DNA of 64,000 bases. It comes from Zantedeschia hybrid cultivar (lineage: Eukaryota; Streptophyta; Magnoliopsida; Alismatales; Araceae). The number at the start of each line of letters is the position of its first letter. Within the stretch, counting starts at the first letter, position 1. Shown here in pieces: positions 59,901 through 64,000 of the stretch. The stretch spans positions 40,249,196 to 40,313,195 of the forward strand of contig JARZZO010000013.1 of the NCBI GenBank assembly GCA_030544215.1. The letters are read 5' to 3'. The notes under the pieces are model-generated. The model saw nothing but the letters and a program-made list of their open reading frames with translations, searched no databases and had not been told where the DNA came from. Made by a program: the position numbers and the translations under genes.

Positions 59901-59987
59901 CTGGTACACACCAACTCCTAAAACTTCTTCACTGGTCCCATTGCCCATGTAAATTCTTTGCGTCCCTCTTGGAATTCGGCGGTAATC
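56925..59987 (-). pseudogene. Copia pol: protease remainder, integrase, reverse transcriptase, RNase H, with one further stop
   Basis: Same frame as gag. Integrase HHCC (HARLGHIGQ..CESCLAGKAC), catalytic core with DICGPL, FIDDYSRYGYVYL and PQQNGVAERRNRTLLD. RT with GFDFDE-like, KTAFLNGELDEEIYMFQPEG and the catalytic LYVDDILLAG. A second in-frame stop (TGA, 57839-57837) lies just after the YVDD box. The frame then continues through MGEANYVLGVKI, RNase H (DADWASDKDERKSTSGYV; STMESEYVA) and ends AFTTHSRAMGLCKL. Both stops fit single transitions (C to T, G to A). No frameshifts seen. Confidence 0.9.
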
Positions 59988-60959
59988 CTAGTACCCATCT
60001 CGATCTCTAGTTACATGCTTGGTCGCTCCTGAATCCACAATCCACTCAGGATAAGTTCGGGCGACTAAGACATGAGAACAAACATATACAGAGAGAGAAT
60101 CTGGGTTGAGGGATGCCTTTTTCGGCTCAGCGCACTCGCGAGCGAAATGTCCCATCTTCTCACAATTGTAGCACTTCACCTTTGATTTGTCCCTTTTACC
60201 ACCGCGCTTGCCTGTGTAGTGGCGCTTCGGTGTCCGCTCTGCCTTGTTCTTAGAGCTGGATGCAGTTTTACGATCTTTTCGTTTGAAAATTTTCTTTGAG
60301 CCCTTCCTGCCTTGGTGTCTGCCTCCCTTGGCGACTAAGGCAGTGGCGCGTACAGCTTCTTCGCGCTCAGCCTCTAACTCCACATGACGAGAAATATCAG
60401 AAAAATTCTTGATATTCTCGTTGTGGGTAAGAATCTGCTTCATATGGACCCAAGAGTCCGGTAGAGATCGGATTATTGCAAGGACCTGCTGCTCGTCTGT
60501 GAGATCATGACCTGCCGACTTTAAGTCCCTGATCATGCCCGACATAACCCTAAGGTGTTCGGTCATGGTCTGTCGTTGGTCTTTGCGGTAGGTCTCAAAC
60601 TTAAGTACAAGAGCACGCAACCGCGTAGTTGAAGTTCCACCAAATTGAAACTTTAACTGATCCCACATATCTTTGGCAGTTTGGAATTTTTCAAATTCCC
60701 CAATAAGATCGTCTTGCATGCTGCTTAACATGGTAAAGTGCGCGCTACGATCCTTATTGAACCATTGACGGTACGCATCTTGATCTCTACGATGTTGTGC
60801 TGTATTGCCATCCTCAGGCGGTGACATGACGGTAGTAAGATGTTCCGGTAATTCTTGCTCGTTTAGCAAGTATTGAATCTTACGGTGCCAAATGTCATAA
60901 TTCATTCCCGTCAACTTGTCACCTTTAGTCAGATCAGCAATGACATTTTTCATGGCCAT
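59988..60959 (-). CDS. Copia gag and start of protease
   Basis: 323-aa open frame from MAMKNVIADLTKGDKLTGMN: UBN2-type gag with MWDQLKFQFGGTS, a Lys-rich linker, zinc knuckle CYNCEKMGHFAREC, then the aspartic protease active-site motif WIVDSGATKHVT. It ends at an in-frame TAG (59990-59988), directly continuous with the downstream frame. Confidence 0.92.
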   Translation of the reverse strand: MAMKNVIADLTKGDKLTGMNYDIWHRKIQYLLNEQELPEHLTTVMSPPEDGNTAQHRRDQDAYRQWFNKDRSAHFTMLSSMQDDLIGEFEKFQTAKDMWDQLKFQFGGTSTTRLRALVLKFETYRKDQRQTMTEHLRVMSGMIRDLKSAGHDLTDEQQVLAIIRSLPDSWVHMKQILTHNENIKNFSDISRHVELEAEREEAVRATALVAKGGRHQGRKGSKKIFKRKDRKTASSSKNKAERTPKRHYTGKRGGKRDKSKVKCYNCEKMGHFARECAEPKKASLNPDSLSVYVCSHVLVARTYPEWIVDSGATKHVTRDRDGY

Positions 60960-62114
60960 TTTGAATCACTACATAGGTAAAATTTAGAGAGTCAAGTTGA
61001 CATAGTTTACACATCATAATTCGCTTCCAAAAATCCAGACTAATAAATTTTAAGTTAACTCAACCATCGGAATCGAAATATAGATCTAGGATACTATAAT
61101 CATCTTCCGATTAAATCAAGGTAACTTAATTTTAACAGAATGATTTTGAGCGAATTTTCAACGAGAGAAACACTTTAAATCTCTCGTAATAGCCACTTAA
61201 CTAATGTTCACAAGTTTAATTTGAATATCATGGAAGTGAACACTCACATAATTAAATCAACAGGAATAGCAAAGTCCATGATATTTCAATAACTTGATCA
61301 AATTTTAGCCATCATAAATATTTACAAAAACACATGATCACGTAAATATATCAATTTTCAATTTCAACATGATCATTTTAAATGAAATGATAGCTAAGTG
61401 GCTGAATTTGAGTGTGCATAAATTGATCAATTCAAGACACGCAGATTAACAAATTATCATTTAAAAATTAATCAATCGGCGCTACACGAGCATGCGCAAT
61501 ATTTAAATGATACGACAATTTTGCACGAATTAAATCAATTTAATTGGTAAATATACAATCATGCATATTTAAATCTAAGAACGTAAAATTCAATTGCCGC
61601 TAACCGACAAGCGCAATAATTTAACGATCTATAAATATGCATTTTACATAGTTGAATAATCGATTATTAGTGTCATTTTACTCTATTGCGCAAATATTCA
61701 CTTCAATTATACGCAAATTCTGTTAAGGTCAATATCAGTGACCAAAAATAATTATTTGCTTGACGAAATAAAACAATTCAATTTATTTCATTTTTGCGCA
61801 ACATAATATCAAGACAATCATCACATTTAAATAATTGACACTAATCAGGATAATTCAACTATAAATCAAATAGACCATGGAAATCAAATTACATTAATTT
61901 GCACTAATAAGTCTACGATTAAAAATTAAATTCTAATGCATCATCTAATCATAAATAAACAAACTAATACTCCATAATTTCAAATTCAATTTCTCCGTTC
62001 ATAATCATACGGAGAATTTGAAACGGGTCCATTCGAACAACCAACCGGCCCATTCCGGATCCAGTCCAATACGGTGCATCGTGAGGTTCACGGCGACCCA
62101 TGTGATGCCACTTG
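60960..62114. other. AT-rich spacer between leader ORF and gag of the Copia element
   Basis: No coding signal. Many AATTTAAAT / AATTGATCAATT words. CCTATGTAG, 13 bases before the gag ATG on the minus strand, could serve as a splice acceptor, which would bring gag close to the leader. That is only a suggestion. Confidence 0.5.
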
Positions 62115-62576
62115 CTACCAAATGGTCCGCCGCAGTGACGTCTGCGGGCCTCCCAGCGGTACGCCCGCCGGCGTGGCCGCCGCTGCGTTCGTCGGCTTGG
62201 GTCCTTCTCCGCGCAGGGACGTCGACCGTCGCGGAGAGCTTCCCTCGTCGTCCGCGTCACCGTTTGCATGGCCGCCGTTACAGGCGCCGTCTTCATCCTC
62301 GTCGTGGCTGCCGTCACGTACTATCTCGGATGGTTGGTCGCGTCCAGAATGAGCGCCGCAAAACCCTCTGAGGTAGGCTAAGTATTCCGGTGCTCTGAGT
62401 CTCCTTGGAGGAGAAGATGGGACACAGTCGTCGCCGGATTTCTCCTCGGAATAGTCGATCAGTTCATCGGGAACCCGCTCCGATTCCTCGTCACTGATAA
62501 CCACCATGGGAGCCATTCGGCTCGACGAGGCCGCAACATCGGAACGGTTCTTTTTGATCGAAGACCACGCTGCCAT
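62115..62576 (-). CDS. Extra leader ORF of the Copia element (153 aa), unknown function
   Basis: Starts 14 bases after the primer-binding site with MAAWSSIKKNRSDVAASS. It is Ser-rich and acidic in the middle (SDEESERVPDELIDYSEEK; DGSHDEDEDGA). It is followed by about 1.15 kb of AT-rich non-coding sequence before gag. It resembles no gag, protease or pol domain I know. A second overlapping minus frame (62317-61964) continues past its end to IEFEIMEY, so the original ORF may have been longer and frameshifted. GC content here is much higher than in the following spacer. Confidence 0.55.
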   Translation of the reverse strand: MAAWSSIKKNRSDVAASSSRMAPMVVISDEESERVPDELIDYSEEKSGDDCVPSSPPRRLRAPEYLAYLRGFCGAHSGRDQPSEIVRDGSHDEDEDGACNGGHANGDADDEGSSPRRSTSLRGEGPKPTNAAAATPAGVPLGGPQTSLRRTIW

Positions 62577-62590
62577 GGTTCTGTAAACTT

Positions 62591-62604
62591 GGCTCTGATA
62601 CCAA
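62591..62604 (-). other. Copia primer-binding site (initiator Met tRNA)
   Basis: On the minus strand TTGGTATCAGAGCC directly follows the 5' LTR, the standard complement to the 3' end of plant initiator Met tRNA. Confidence 0.92.
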
Positions 62605-63120
62605 TGTTGATAAAAACACATAATATCTCCATGCATCAAATGAACAAGCAGAAGCATGCACGGAGATAGATCGTAACGGAAAACGTACCTTAACGGCGAC
62701 GTTCGTAGATGGACGGCAACGGCTCCGTGAGGACGAGGATGAGAACCACGTGACGGGCTTCTCCCCAAAATCCACACTGCAAATCCTAGGCTCTTGATGA
62801 TAGCCTCTTGGAGAGCAACAATTAGAGAGAGAGGGAGAATATGTAGAAAGGAGAGGATTCTAGAGTGAGAAAGAGGGCTGCCCAAAAGTGAGAGTTCTCT
62901 TGAGAATTCAGATTCTTCTCACGTAATGCCATTCTCCCTCTTTTATATCTCTCTCCTCTACACTTTCAAATAAAGGGGGGAATGGTTATATCCAAGGAGT
63001 GCTTCACATGTGTGGATAACTTCCCACAACCACTCCCTCAACCACTCCCCCTCATCTCCTATAACCAACTCTTGGCCCCACATGGGCATATGCATGGTAA
63101 GAACCATGCTTTGGTTAACA
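62605..63120 (-). repeat. Copia 5' LTR
   Basis: 516 bp, TG..CA ended. On the minus strand it holds TATAAAAG (62947-62940 area) as the probable promoter and a downstream GA-rich stretch. Identical in length to the 3' LTR. Confidence 0.95.
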
Positions 63121-63125
63121 GATAG

Positions 63126-63770
63126 AAATTCAAATAAGATAATGGAAAAGAATAAATATCGCAAAACATTCAATGATGCGCCAAACATCAAAATCGGAGA
63201 ATAATTTTAGAAGATATATACACTCGTTTCTTCTTTATATAATTTTAGGATTGTTCAGTTGTTTCTTCTTTAGATAAATTTAGGATTGTAAACAACATTC
63301 AAACTTTTTTATTTGATTATTAGAAAAGTAAAAAAAACCATTATCAAAGATGTGCCAAACATCTTTAGAAAGGTTGCAATGATACTCTTTGTTAAAAGTT
63401 TGTGAACTTTAACTGAATAACTCAGAAAGGTTTTGTAAATTCTAGTGAAGTTAGTGGTACGTATGTAAAATTATGTTGAATTTAATAGTATGCATGTAAA
63501 ACTATCTTTTTTTTATACATATATAATTATTTAATAGTATGTATGCAAAACTATCTTTTTTTTATAATTAGAATTCGCCGTATTTTAACGGGAGAGGTTG
63601 GTGTAACCTTTCTTATGATGTCAAGGGTGTTTAAAACAATATATAGGTATACTATACACACAAATATGTTAGTTTACAAGAGTGTTTAAGAAAAAAAAAA
63701 AAAAACCTTGTTCCGAATTCTGAATTGGATTTTTTTTTTCTTTTCAAGGTAAACCACGGTGGACCAGGCC
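63126..63770. other. Unassigned AT-rich stretch right of the Copia element
   Basis: Nothing coding. A short direct duplication containing AAAACTATCTTTTTTTTAT occurs at about 63500 and 63549. Probably the distal promoter region of the gene at the right edge. Confidence 0.4.
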
Positions 63771-63773
63771 ATG

Positions 63774-63942
63774 TATAAAAGAAGAGCATTATTATTTTAT
63801 TGCCGTCTCGCCGAGGTCTCTCCACACTCCGCCCCCTTCCGCGCTTCCCATCGCTGTCGATCGCCACCTTGCGGGCGCTGTTTAATCCTTTTCCCTGCCT
63901 CTTCTCCGCGTCCTCCGCTATTTAGGATCTTCCCAGCGAAAG
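63774..63942 (+). promoter_or_regulatory. Promoter and first (untranslated) exon of a gene leaving the window
   Basis: TATAAAA at 63774-63780, then a sharp change to C-rich leader sequence (CTCCACACTCCGCCCCCTTCC from about 63820) and a donor-like GCGAAAG|GTATTG at 63942. No ATG-led coding frame before the donor, so this would be a 5'UTR exon with a leader intron, common in plant housekeeping genes. The product is not visible. Confidence 0.55.
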
Positions 63943-64000
63943 GTATTGCAAAATTTCCATCTTCTTCGGGCGGCAAAGTTGGCCACTTCGTTCTATTTTT

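Larger units (their letters stand above)
55357..63120 (-). mobile_element. Full-length Ty1/Copia retrotransposon, recently inserted
   Basis: Two 516-bp LTRs (55357-55872 and 62605-63120) with TG..CA ends flank a 6.7-kb interior. The target duplication GATAG is perfect (55352-55356 and 63121-63125). Transcription runs on the minus strand: LTR, PBS, leader ORF, about 1.1 kb AT-rich spacer, gag, protease, integrase, RT, RNase H, 3' spacer, PPT, LTR. The LTRs differ at about nine positions (near 1.7%). All parts for transposition are present except for two in-frame stops, so the copy is probably non-autonomous now. Confidence 0.95.

Overview
This window is nuclear DNA of a flowering plant. It shows GT..AG introns, a plant-type ribosomal protein gene with a telo-box promoter, and hAT, Copia, L1-type LINE, Cassandra TRIM and Mutator-like elements, plus what looks like an endogenous pararetrovirus. 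Two housekeeping genes are spread over more than 40 kb of repeats, which suggests a large repeat-rich genome. A non-grass monocot is possible, but nothing here fixes the clade.

Genes. (1) 3367-7955, minus: cytosolic ribosomal protein S4 (eS4), five coding exons, 263 aa, with telo-box and TATA-like element near 8024-8062. (2) 12281-44997, minus: a TruA-family tRNA pseudouridine synthase, eight exons, 449 aa, stretched over 32.7 kb because introns 3, 4, 5 and 7 are large and mostly repeat-derived. All exon phases close. (3) At the right edge, plus: TATA box, GC-rich leader and splice donor of a gene whose coding part lies outside the window.

Repeats. 0-2 kb and 8-11.5 kb hold tandem repeats, LTR remnants and foldback MITEs. 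TruA intron 4 (18.5 kb) is a nest. A LINE (about 20.76-34.04 kb) is split by an element with hairpin repeats (about 25.30-33.02 kb). That element contains a nearly intact hAT transposon (about 26.92-31.56 kb) and a hAT MITE. A second LINE (34.04-37.25 kb) is itself split by LTR-type sequence. TruA intron 3 holds a larger copy of the hairpin-repeat element (about 38.6-42.7 kb) with a long array of hairpins that share a loop and have co-varying stems. Just upstream of the TruA start is a 1.34-kb Pack-MULE (45254-46592) carrying decayed pieces of a ribose-5-phosphate isomerase gene and a saccharopine-dehydrogenase-like gene. From 47.9 to 53.7 kb is decayed sequence read as an endogenous caulimovirid, with a Cassandra TRIM inside it (49670-50198). 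From 55357 to 63120 is a complete, young Ty1/Copia element with matching 516-bp LTRs and a 5-bp target duplication. Its polyprotein frame is interrupted by two stop codons and it has an extra leader ORF.

No tRNA genes, CRISPR arrays or bacterial-type features were seen. Splice sites and element boundaries were read by eye and have not been checked by alignment or transcripts.
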